From: CAYOBW01 sp964402115
GTDB taxonomy: Bacteria > Verrucomicrobiota > Kiritimatiellia > UBA8416 > CAYOBW01
Assembly (NCBI GenBank): GCA_964402115.1
Contig: CAYOBW010000003.1
Coordinates: 28,209-92,208 of the forward strand
Length of the DNA: 64,000 nt
Reading direction: 5' to 3'
The position numbers were made by a program, and so were the translations under genes. Below are positions 19,501-31,500 of the stretch, in pieces. Under the pieces are notes generated by a model, which was not told the origin of the DNA, did no database searches, and saw only the letters and a program-made list of their open reading frames with translations. Positions within the stretch are counted from its first letter, which is position 1, and each line of letters starts with the position of its first letter.

Positions 19501-22500
19501 GCCCCTTCAGGCGACCGCGCTTGTCGTACTCGTACTTGAACAGAAGACCGCTGATGTCCGTCTTGTCGGTCAGCCACCCGTTCTTGTTGTAGACATACGT
19601 TTCCGTGGCCGCGCCGCTGCCATAGCTTACGGTCTTGGGTTTGTCCAGATCGTCGTAGACCGTCACGGTGACGTAGCCCAACGCGTTCGTGATGCTGGTA
19701 CGACGCCCCATGGCATCGTAACCGTAGCTTTCAACTCCGCCATCGGCGAACTTCGTGCCCTTGAGCCGTCCCTGCCCATCGTACTCGTTCGTCGTGGTCA
19801 GACGACCGTTGACCCTGATGGTCTCCACCTGGCCGTCCTTCGTGTACGTATACGCCACACGTCCGGTCGGACCGTCGGCGGTGATGAGCCGATTGCGCTC
19901 GTCGTAATCGTAGGTTGTGGTCCGCCCGAGGGCATCCGTCTTGCTGCGGAGATTGCCCAAGCTATCGTACCGGCTGACGTTCGAGTTACCCAGGGAGTCG
20001 GTGACAGTCAGGGGGTTGCCGAGGACGTCGTAACTCGTTGTAACCGAGTACCCTCGCGCGTCCTGACTCGACTTGACGTTCCCCATGTCGTCGTACTCGT
20101 TGACCCGAGTGTTGCCCAGCGGGTCGGTTGCGGAAACCGGCCGATTCATTACATCGTACCGGGTGATCCAGCGCTTGCCCTCCTCATCGATCCGCACTTC
20201 CGGGTTACCGTAGTCGTCATACTCGCACCCGTTGCTGCTGCCGTCGTCAAATGTCACCTGCACCAGCCGTCCGTACTGGCCGTACGTGTAGCTCGTCTTG
20301 TACCCCATGGGATCGGTCATCGTCGCGACCTGTCCGTTCCCGTTGTAGGTGAGGATCGTCTTGACGTCCCCGTAGTCCGAGGTTTCGAGGGTGGATTCCG
20401 TTCGGTTACCATTCGAGTCGTACTTGTACCGTGTAACGCGGCCCAGAGGGTCTGTGACCGACAGGATCTGGTTGAAACGATCTTCGTAGGTGTAGGTCGT
20501 CGTGCTGGTAACGCCCGTCTCGCTGTCGTAGCGGGCCAGCTTGAGCAGGAGCCCCTTGCCCTGATCGTCGTAGGTGTATGTGGTGACGTTCCCGTCGGCA
20601 TCGGTCTTGCTGACGGGTTGGTTGTGCTCGTTACGCTTGACCTCCAGAAGGCTGCCCAGGAGGTCGACGCCTGACTTGTAGTAGCCAAACTGATCGATGA
20701 TGTAGGTTCGCCGCTGCCCCTCCTCTGTGACGAAGACCGCCTTCGGCTCGTCGTCCAAATTCACAGCCAGCGGAGCATGCTTCGGATCGCGGGTGTCGAG
20801 GGGATTGTAGAAGCCGAGCAGTTGGGCCGGCAGCAGTTCTGAGGCACGCTTGCCAAACGCACTGCCCCCGATCACGCGACCCGAGTTCTTCCCTGTCGGG
20901 CCATCGTAGAGGATCGTGTCCGTCTGGTTGTTCTTGTCCTTCTGCCCCACGAGATGATGTTCCTCGTCGTAGTAGAACTCCCGAATTGTTCCATCCGGGT
21001 CTTCGATCGAGATTAGATTGCCCTTGCCGTCCAACTGCAACCGCGTGGTCCGGCCGAATGGGTCGATGATCGTCACGCCCGAGGAGGAGACGCTGATCCG
21101 CGTCCGCAGACCCACGGGGTCCGTGACGCCGCTGAGGTCGCCGGCGGAGCTGTAATCGTACCTGGTCTTGTTGCTATTCCTGTCGCGCACCTCCACCAGT
21201 TTCAGGCGTCGCGGCAGACCGGTGACGTTAAGCGCTGCACCCTTCTTCTCAACGTCCTCGAACCGGTAGACTGTGCCGTCAGGCATGGTGCGCTCGTAGC
21301 TGCCGTCCGCCAGTTGCCGCAGGGCCGAGAAATCACCAGGCTGTCCGACCCATGGATCGCCAGCGACGGGTGGCGGCGCGAAGGAGCTCTCATCCCCATT
21401 CCCGTTGACCAGCAAGACTCCGCCGGCGTCGAGGTTCTCATACAATTCGTAGTATCCCTCAAGCCCCCAACCGGCGCCAAACGGGCTCTTCTGATAGTTG
21501 ACAACAGCCATCGTCCCGACATCGGGGGTGAAGGCCCCGTCAACGAAGCGCCCGTTGACTTGCTGGAACAAACCCGTCTCCAACGTGTAGCGGTAAAGCC
21601 CGGTGTAGGCGTCGCTCAGGTCAATCTGGATCGCCGCACTGATGTTGTCGGCGCCAGGTACGCTGAAGAAGTTCTCGCCGCCACGCAGACCCATCGCCGC
21701 GTACTCCTCCGTCAGGACAAGACCGTCAGCCTGCGTGATGTAGTCGCCCAAACGGGCATCCAGCCGAGCGATCAGGTACTGGCCCATGTACTTGACCGGC
21801 ACATCGGCGTAGGTGAAGTGGAGGATCGGCTTGGGATCGGCACGCAAAGAGTCGTAGTGCAGGGTCAGACCGCGTGCAAGGCCGAGGGATTGATAGGGCA
21901 CGACCGAGTGGGTTTCGTGCAGCACGCCCGAGTGCATCTCAGCCACGGCCGAAATGCCGACCGGAACGGTTTCCGGCGCACTGCTCAGGTTCATGTCGCC
22001 GAGGGCGGAGCGCATGTTGTACGCGTTGTCCATCGTAGGCATCAGGGTCCCGGTGGCCGACTGCACGGAGATGCCACGCGGGTTTCCGCCGATCTCGATG
22101 GGTGTGAACTGGTTCGGCTTGCTTTGCCAGTAGTAGTTGAATTTCGACACACCGAAAACGAGCCGCCCCCCGACGAACTGCGCCGCGCCGCCCGCACTGA
22201 CTACCTTCTGCTCGCGGAACGTGTACTCGTCACGCTTGAGTTCCCTCTCACCCGTCGAGAACGTGCCAAAGGCATAGAAACGTGCGTCCGCCGCCGTATC
22301 GATCATGTGATTGATGTCGTCGATCGGAACCCGCCAGAAATCCGTCTGGGAGGGGTCAAACTGCACCTGCGAATCGCCTTCCAGCGTGGCGATAATCTGA
22401 ATGATGTCGAAACCGAAGACGCTGTCTACGCCCGGATAGGCGGCGTAGAGGGTGCCCGTCGAAAGCGAGGCGGCCAGGTTGTCAGGGTAGGAGTACGGGA

Positions 22501-25500
22501 CGGGACGCGTGGCCGCGGTGATAGTCGCACCCGCTGCCAACGGATCGCGGATGATGCCCACATTGCCGCCAGCCGCCACCGCAACAGGGATTTCGATGGT
22601 CGCCGACTTCAGCCCCAGTTTCTGCCAGACGCCATCCGGGAAGGTATACGTGAAGGACGTGAGAAGTGGTCCCAGGTTGGGGTCACGCTTGGGATCGCCC
22701 TCCCACGTCCGGTTGTAACCTGTCACGAAAGCGTAGGCGGGATGATCCTTGCCTATCTCCTTCTTGAACGTATTAGGCGCGATGTACACGACAGCCTGGG
22801 CGTTCGTGACCGAGAAGAACTGCTGGTAACGTCCGCCCACGTTCCCGAAAGGCAAGAGATCAATGTAACTGGGTTTCTCATGAATGCCAGTTTCCGGGTT
22901 GTAGCGCAGGACGCCCACGCCCTGCGTATCGCTCCGGCGATCCGTGAAGAGCATCACGTTGGCATCGGACGTGGCGGCCACGCCGTACGGTGTGGGGCCA
23001 ACCGCAATGACTCGGCTCGCTTTGTTGGTGTCAAACTGCGGATTGCCGAGAACGGGATCTGCCGGGTTCGTCGGCGTCAGGCGCGCAGCGTACGGATCGA
23101 CGTCCTTTGCGACACTCAGGTCCGTGTCGATGACAATGATATGGCCAGCTCCGGTCGGCGCCGCGCCGAAGAGGTCAGCCGCGGGAGCCGCCACATAGAG
23201 CCGCTTCTGGTCGGCACTGAGCGCCAGGCCGCGCAACCCCACGGGAGCGGGTCCAACCGCAATGGTGCGGACATGCTTGTTGTAAGACCTTGAGAACGGG
23301 TCGATGTCGATGACGTAGACGTTGCTGATGCCATCCGGGGAGGCTGACGCATCGGAAACGTAGGCGTACTTGCCAAGTTGGTCCACGGTGATCCAGAACG
23401 GGGCCGACCCGTCCGGGAGATTGATGTGGTTGAGCCCCGTGGTTTCTGGCTCACCCGCCTGGTCGGGTAGCACGTCGATCTCGTGCAAGGCTTGCGCGTC
23501 CAGCACGGAGACACCCGAATGCCCCCACAACGTAACGTACACGCGGGACAGGTCGGGCGTGATGGCTGTAGCCCGCGGGCTGCTTAACTTGTAGTTTGGA
23601 TCGACGTAGATCTTCGCCACTTCGATGGGTACGTACTTGCTCGCGTCGCCAGCGCCCTTGATCGCCTCGGTCCGCGTGGTGTCCACAACCGTCACGTAGC
23701 CGCCCGTCGCGTCACCTGAGTTGGCCGCAAACAGGTACTTCGTCTGCCGCAACATGCGCACCGTCTCGCTCCAGAGCGTAACGGTGGTAAAGCCGGTTTG
23801 GGTACTCGAACGCGTAACGAAGCGTCCGACGGCGATTCGCGACACGCCCAGCGTCACCGTGTTCGGCACTTTCAGACGGATTTCGCCGGATCCCAACGTC
23901 AAACCGCTTCCCGTCACGCGAACATCCAGCGCACCCGCCTGAATGATTGAACCGTCCTCCGCGAAGCCATCCTGCATGCCCATGACAAACGTTACAACGA
24001 AATCCGCGGCTGCACCCACGAACTTGCCTTTTATGACCAATTCAGGTCCCGTCGACGTTGTTTCCATGCTTGCCGCAGTGACGACTGGCTGCACGGGGTT
24101 CTGCGTTACAAAAGGCCTTGGTGTGACGACCGCACCGAGATTCTTGGCGATAGGCTTTTCGTCGGTTCCTTTGACAAACTGAACGTTCTCGCTGGTCTTC
24201 GCGACATAACTGCTTTCGTTGGTCGCGCGATACGTCAAGGTGGCCTCCAGGCCGGCGACGGGGATCGCGAAGTCGTTGAATAGACCGGGGATCACATGGT
24301 ACTTCTTCCCGCCGGTGGGTGTGTCGACCACGATGTCAGTACCAGATCCGCCCATGTTCCCCATGGCCAAAGCGGCCGTTCCAAAGGAAGGAGCGCCCAC
24401 GAACATGGCACCGCCGACGTTGGGACGCATGGCAATTCCGGTCGAGTCCACGGCCCAATCGCCATTGTGCCGCGCATACGGCGGTGACGTGGTGCGGGCG
24501 TAGCCATCCGCGCCGACCACCAGGCGGTCGACGATCAACCAGGAATCCTCGTACTGATCCGGTCCCAGCACCGTACGAACCGGCTGGAACAGGAACATGA
24601 CGTCGCCAACCGCATACCCTGCGGGGGCAGGAATGGCGGCCGAGAAGTCCGCACCTACAGCGTCACTGCCGGTATCGAGAGCAAAGCCACCCTGGAACGA
24701 CCAGCCACCGGGCAACGCATACGGCATATCGGCTGCGCTCTTGGACGCAACGGTCACGGTCGTGCCTTCGGGCAGAGCGCCCGCACCAAAGCCAATCACG
24801 GCGCCACCCGGCGCGGCAACCAGGGCGCCGCTGCCGCCGACGGTTCCGCTGTTGGCCGTGGGCGTAAGCACGCTGATGGGCACTACGCGGCTCTGGCCGC
24901 CCAGCACCACGGTAACCTCCGTGACGCCCTGGGCCAACGCCGTGAGCAGCCCGTCAACGGTGATACTAGCCACGCCCGCCTTGGCAAGATAGTAGACCGT
25001 TCCCTGCGCGGCGGCGGAACGATCCACGATAGTGGCGATATCCACCTTCTCGCGAATGACGAACTGGCGTGTCTCGCCTACGGTCAGTGCGTACGTCGAT
25101 GGGAAGAAGTCCAGCAGCGCCATGTCGGGATCGCCAACAGTAACAGGTGTGGCAGCAGTGCAGCCCTTGGCCATGATGACGATGGTCGTGATCCCGTTGG
25201 CGAGTGCCACGACCTGACCATGCGCGGTCACGCGGGCAACGGCCGGCGACAGCGATTGGTACGTCACGTAGTTGGTCGGCAGGGCAAGTTCCGAGCCATC
25301 TGCGAGAATGCCGATCAGGGTCAGATTTACTACATCGCCGATAGCGAGGACTCGATCGCGCTGGCCAATGTGGATGGTTGTGAAGACCGGTTCGGTCACC
25401 GTCACCGTCACCGCTGCGACGGCGGATGTCGCCAGCCCATCGTCTGCCCGCAGTTCGAAGCCGGCAGCGCCGACATAGCCGGCGTCGGGCGTGAAGCGCA

Positions 25501-28500
25501 CGAGACGACCGCCGTCCAGCAAATCCACGCGGCCGTGCTGCACGTTTGCGACGATGAAGCGCACGGCATCGCCATCGGCGTCGGTGGCGGTAGCGCTGAG
25601 GTCAACGGTTGTCGCGAAACCCGTATAGGCGTTGGCCGCCACCGGCGCTACAACAGGCGGCCGGTTCGCAACGAAGCCATAGCTGCTGTCGAGGTAGGCC
25701 CCGTCAGCGGCACCGACATGGCCGTCGCGATTGGCATCCGCCCCGACCACGTACCCGGCTTCGCCTGTGTTGGTCCCGACGGCCGCGACGAAGAGGGCTG
25801 CGTCATTCCCGTCCACGGCGCGATCGCCGTTCACGTCGCCAGCCAGGTACGCGCTCAGGCTGAACGTACCCGCGGTCGCGGCAGTCGCCCCGCTGACCGC
25901 GACGACGTAGGGCGCGCCGGCGGACAGGGTGTACAGCGCCAGCGCATCGCTTCCAGCGGCCCGCTGCTCACCAGCGGTCTGCCCGATCAGGCGCGGCGCC
26001 GCGGGGCTGAGTCCGCCCGCTCCGGACAGAGCGAAGCCGAGGGTGATGCGGCCCATGGCGGCGGTCCGCAGTTCGGGCGTGCCGAGCACGAAGGCATAGT
26101 AGCGGGTCTGGCCCGCGGCGAGCGTGCCGGTCACCGGCGTGCCCAGCGACTGGTGCAGGGAGCCGAGCACGGCGGTCACCGCGCGGGTGGCCTGCCACTG
26201 TCCCTGCGCACCGTACTCGACCAACGCGCTGCTGCCGCTGCCCGTCGTGACCTGCGTCGTCAGGAGGTGGCCGCTGTAAGCGTACCAGGTATGCGCGCCA
26301 ACGCCGCGCAGGTCGTCAACGGCCGCCAGGTTGCCGGCGGTATCGTAGCGGTAGCCGAGTTGTCCCACGCCCGGCACGGTCACACCAGCCAGCCGACCCT
26401 CGCCGTCGAAGGAGAAACCGAGACGGTCGCCGTTCAGGGCCACCACACCGCTGTCGCTCCAGTAGAGCGACTGGCCCGCCGGGCCCACGCTCTGCGTCAG
26501 GCGCCCCCCGGCGTCGTAGATGTAGCGGCTGTTGTCGGGAGCCGTCAGGCTCACGGCAGCGGAGTCGAACCGCCCGCTGGTGGGATTGTACGGCAAGCCC
26601 GTACCGCGCTGGAAATAGGCGCCCTGGACCAGGTCGAGCAGGACCGCCGGGGTCTGCAGGGAGTAGTTCACGCCTGCCTCGGGCGTCCACTGCGGCCGGT
26701 AGTAGCTGCCGCCGGCTGTCGTCACCAGGACCGGTTCGAAAACGAAGGCGGCGCGGCGCCCGTCGGGCAGATTGATATACAGCCGCGTCCCATCGCGGAA
26801 GGCATTGTAGATGCCGGCGTCTTCCGCCCCGGTGGGCGCAAGATTGGTCGTGATGAGCGGGTCGAGACCAGCGAGCTGCCACCCGTACCCCGCGTGGCCA
26901 TCCAAGTTCCCCGCGACACTGTCGTACCGGCGGGTCAGGTTGATGGTCAGGCCGTTCAACACGGCTGTCACGTCGGTCACCGTGGTCGTGTAGGAGCCGC
27001 TCTTGGCAGCCGTGTAGACCTCGACCAACCGCGTCACCTCGGCGGTACGGCCGGAGACATCCGCCGCGCGCAGCCGCAGGAGGTAGGCGCCGTTCAGCCA
27101 GCGCTCGGGGTCAAGCGTGTAGAGCGTCGCGTTCAGCACCGGCGCCGTGCCGCGGGCCAGCTCGCTGTAGGTTTCGCTGCCGAGCAGCGCAAGTTCGAGC
27201 ACATATTCGTCCAGGTTCGAGTCACTGACGTTGCCAATCACGGCCGTGGGATTGCGCACGACGGTCCCCTCGGGGGGCAGGCTGAGCACCACAACCGGCG
27301 CAGCCAGATCGCTGCCGTCGCGCACCTTAAGCACCGACGACGCCGTGCCGATGATGCCATCCACGTCCACGGCCTTCGCCGTCACCGCGTAGCGACCGGA
27401 TGCGGCTGGAACGAAACGGGCGCGACCGAACGAGTCGAGCGAAAGCAACACGCCGTCCACCCGCACCTCGATGCTCGCCATGTCGGCCACCCCTTCGGCA
27501 ACGGCGTGGATCAGGACAGGCTGGCCGGCGGCCACGGGGAAGCTGGGCGTGAACTCGATCAGCACATCGGGGAGTATCGGCACGTGCGAAACGACCAGGC
27601 GCAGGCTGCCGAGGGTTGAGAGGTCCCCGTCGCTGAGCGTGAAGAGCACGCTGTGTTCGCCCAGTTGCGTGGCCGACGGCGTCCAGCGGAACTCGCCGGT
27701 CGCGGCGTTCAGCGTGGCGCCCAGGGGCAGCGCCCGCGCCTGGAACTGCAGGACGGCACCTGCGTCCGGGTCACTGCCCGGGATCGTCATCACGAACGCC
27801 TGCCCGACCAGCGCCACGTGGCCGCTCATCGGCGCCAGACCGGGCGGACGATTGACGTTCAGCACCTGGATCTGCGTGCTCATTGTGTCGGTCAGGCCGC
27901 CCGGATCGACCGCCTTGAACGTGACCGTATGGACACCGGCCTGGTCGTAGCCCGGCGTCCAGGTGAAGTACTGCGTGGCCAGATCGTACTTCGCCCCCGT
28001 CGGCAGCACGCCATCCACCGTCACGGAGATCGGGTCGAGGTCGAAGTCGCCAACCTGCACCGTGAACGCAAGATCAAGCCCCTCCTGGGTGAGATAGCCG
28101 GGGAGCGGCACAAGGACGGGAGCCTGGTTGACGTTTGCCACGGTGATCAGCACGGTCTCGCTGCTGGTGCCGGCGCCGTCGGATACGGCAAAGCGTACCG
28201 AGTAGCGCCCGGCCTGGTAGAGATCAGGGGTCCACGTGAATACGCCGGTCGTCGGGTTGAGGCGGGCGCCCGTCGGCAGCCCGTCGGCGGTATAGGTAAG
28301 CGGATCGCCGTCCGATTCGATGGTCGAGAGGTTGATGGTCAGCTGGCTGTTCTCAAGCACCGAGGCGCCACCCACCGGCATCAGCATGGGCGCGGCGTTG
28401 GCGGCCCTGACATCGAACACGACGCTCTGCGCCGCAAACAGCGCGTTCGCCGGGGTACCGTTACCGCCATCTGTCACCCGCAGCGTGGCGGTCGGCTTGC

Positions 28501-31500
28501 CGCCATCGCCCGCCGCTGGCGTCCAGCGGAAGCGAGCAACGCCGTAGAATGCGGTCGCCTCGAGCGTTGCCCCGGCAGGGAGCCCGGTGACCGAGTAGGT
28601 CAGCGGCTCGTTGTCCTGGTCGGAGACACGCACGTCGAACACCAATTCCGTGCCGATCACGGCCACCTTCGGCCCGACGTACTCCATGACCGGAGCGCAG
28701 TTGGGCACGTTCACCGTCAGCACGAACTGCCCCGCGCCGCTCAGTACGGCCGCCGGATCGCCGTTCCCATTGTCCGTGGCCCTGATCGTGATGCTGTAGT
28801 TGCCGCGCTGCGTCAGCGTCGGCGCAACATGAATGACCCCCGTCCCGTTGCCGTTGTCGGTCAGCGTGGCGAAGGGCGGCAACCCGGTCTGAGTGAGGCG
28901 GAGCGTTGTACCGGTCGCGTCGTCGGCGTCGTGAGCGGTCACGGGGATGTCCAGCGTCGCGCCGCCGTTGACCGTTTGGTTCGCGATGGGGTCTACGACC
29001 GGCGCCGCATTGGCATCCTTCACTTCGATGCGGAGGTTCAGCGTCGCGCTGGTGGGCGTACCGGTGCCATCGCCGTCGTCGGTCGCCGTGAAGGCCAGGT
29101 CATAGATGCCGGCCTGCGTGAAGCCCGGGGTCCACTCGAACCACAGCTTGGCAGTCGAGAACGTCGCCCCGGCAGGCAGAGCGTTATGGGTGACCATCAG
29201 GTAGTCCTGGTCCGTGTCGGTGGGATCTTCGATCTGGAAGTCCGGGTGCTCGGGGTCATGGGCCGGGATGCGCACGGCCATGGCCTGACCTTCGTAGATG
29301 ACCACGTAGCTCAGTTCGTCCATGTAGACCGGTCCGTTGACGTTGAGCACGTTGACGTGGAGCGTCTGCGCCACGGCCTCGCCGCCGGCGTCCCTGGCGA
29401 AGATCTGGATATCGTAGCCGCCATGCTGGTTGTAGCCAGGAATCCAAGAAAGCAGTCCGGTGACAGGATGCAGCAGAGCGCCCGGCGGCAGCAAAGGTGC
29501 GTAGAACTGGACGGCGTCGCCGTCGGGGTCGGCGCCGTTCAGGTTCACGGTCAGCGTATCGCCCTCGCGCACCGTGCGGGCGGTCAGGGTGTCAAGCGTC
29601 GGCGGCCGATTAACGTCAGCGATGACAATGCTGAACGTGGTCGTCGTGATGGCAAGCCCGTCGGTGACGGCCACGGTCACATCGGAGTAGCGACCTGCGT
29701 CAGAGCTGCCCGGCAACCAAGTCAGCACGTTGGTCGTAGCGTCGAAGATCGCACCGGGCGGCAGGTGGTCGAGCCAGTAGACCAGCGAGTCGCCATCGGA
29801 ATCGTAGGCGCCAATCTGAACCGTCACCCGCGTTCCCTCCTGGCCCTGCTGGTCGGCGACAGGCAGCACGACCGGCGGCGTGTTGACGCCGGTGACCGTC
29901 ACGTTCCACTTCTGGTCGGCGTAGCCGCCGCGTGCATCGTAGGCCCGCACCTGGAAGGCGGTAACCGGCGCGGCGCCACGTGTGGGAGTCCAGTCGAGCC
30001 GCCCGGTCGCTGCATTGAGCGTGGCGCCGGCGGGCCCGCGTACGAGCAGGTAGGTTATGCCGGCGCCGTCGGGGTCGGCAGCCACGACGTCGTAGCGGTA
30101 GGGCTGACCCACGACGGCGGTCGTGCCGGCAGCCGAACTGACCGCAGGCCACTGGTTCGGGGCCACACCCGCCAGCACCTTCGCCTGCAGGTCGAGGGGC
30201 GCCGCAGCGGGGTTGTGAATCGTCAGCAGGCGCACCGTGGTGGAGGCGCCCGGAGCCAGCGACGAGCCAGCGGTGGCCAGCAGATCCACGTAGGGATGGC
30301 CATCGTTCGTATACCCGTCACGGTTGAGCAGCGTGATGCCGCTGTCGGTCAGCCCTTCGAGCACGAGGCGCAGCGGCGCACCCAGGGTCTCCGTGCCCGT
30401 GTTCCGCACGACGACATCCATGGAGACCGTGCCATCGTGGCGGTTCAAGCGCGTGTTCGTGAAGCTCGGCTGCGCCGTGGCGGTGACGTCCGTCAGGATC
30501 GTGAACGCCATGATGTACGGATCCTTCATGGCCAGCCCGCTCGTGGAACGTAGCGTATTCTTCAGCGTGATCTGGTAGGCGTCGACCGGCAGCGCCTCGA
30601 ATTCCAGGCGGACCGTCCGCGTGTCGGTGTTGTACGTGGCTGAACCCAGGCTCAGCTCGATGCCGTTGCCGACATTGACGAGTTGGTAGTTCGCAAGGTC
30701 GGTGACCGAACTGCCGAGCATGTCCGTGTCGAACGTAATCAGGGCGGTGTTAATGCTGGCGGTGTTGTTGGAGCCGTTGACCGGAGTCGAAGCCAGCACG
30801 CGCGGCGCCGCGACCAGGAAGAGCACGTCGAGCTGACCGGACTGGGACACGTAGACGCGGTTGTTCGGCCCGACGTGGATGAACTCGCCGTGCGTGCCGC
30901 CCGTGGCGATACTGACCTGCTTCAGTGTGGCCATGTCCACCAGCGTCATTGTGCCGCCGGCGTGATTGATGAAGAGCAGCCCCGCGAGGGCGCTGCCGTT
31001 GACGCCAAAGGCGAGGCCCGTGGCCGGGTTCGTCGACTTGAGCACGGTCTCGGCATTGCCGCGGCTGTCGAAGCGGATCACGTCACCGTCCTCGGGCCAA
31101 GACGTGGCATAGAGCGTGTTGTCGGGAGCGAAAGCGAGCGAGTGAACGCGTTTCGAGGAGAAGCTCCGGAATCCGCCGGTCGCCGGATCGAAGACCTCAA
31201 TGCCGCGCTCGGTGGAAAGATAGAGCTTGCCCGTTTGCGGATGGATCGCCAACCCCAGTCCGATGCCGTCGTTGTAGCGGGCGAGAATCTGGCCCGACAC
31301 CGGATCGAGTCGCAGCAGCGGTCCGCCGCCGCTGGTCGCCCAGAGCCGTCCGGCGGAATCGAATGCCATGTCGTAGATCGGCACATCGAGCGTCGCCAGC
31401 GGCGCGCCCACGCTCCCGCCGGCCACGGACAGCGCCCATAGCTTGTTGCGCCCCTCGCCGCCGCTGACAAGGATGCGGCCATCCGGCGCAAAGGCCACGC

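Noticed and set aside
25220..30553. Long plus-strand open frames (799 and 966 codons) opposite the giant gene
   Set aside because: They are rich in Arg, His, Gly and Val with no domain pattern and mirror the codon bias of the minus-strand gene; they are GC-driven shadows.
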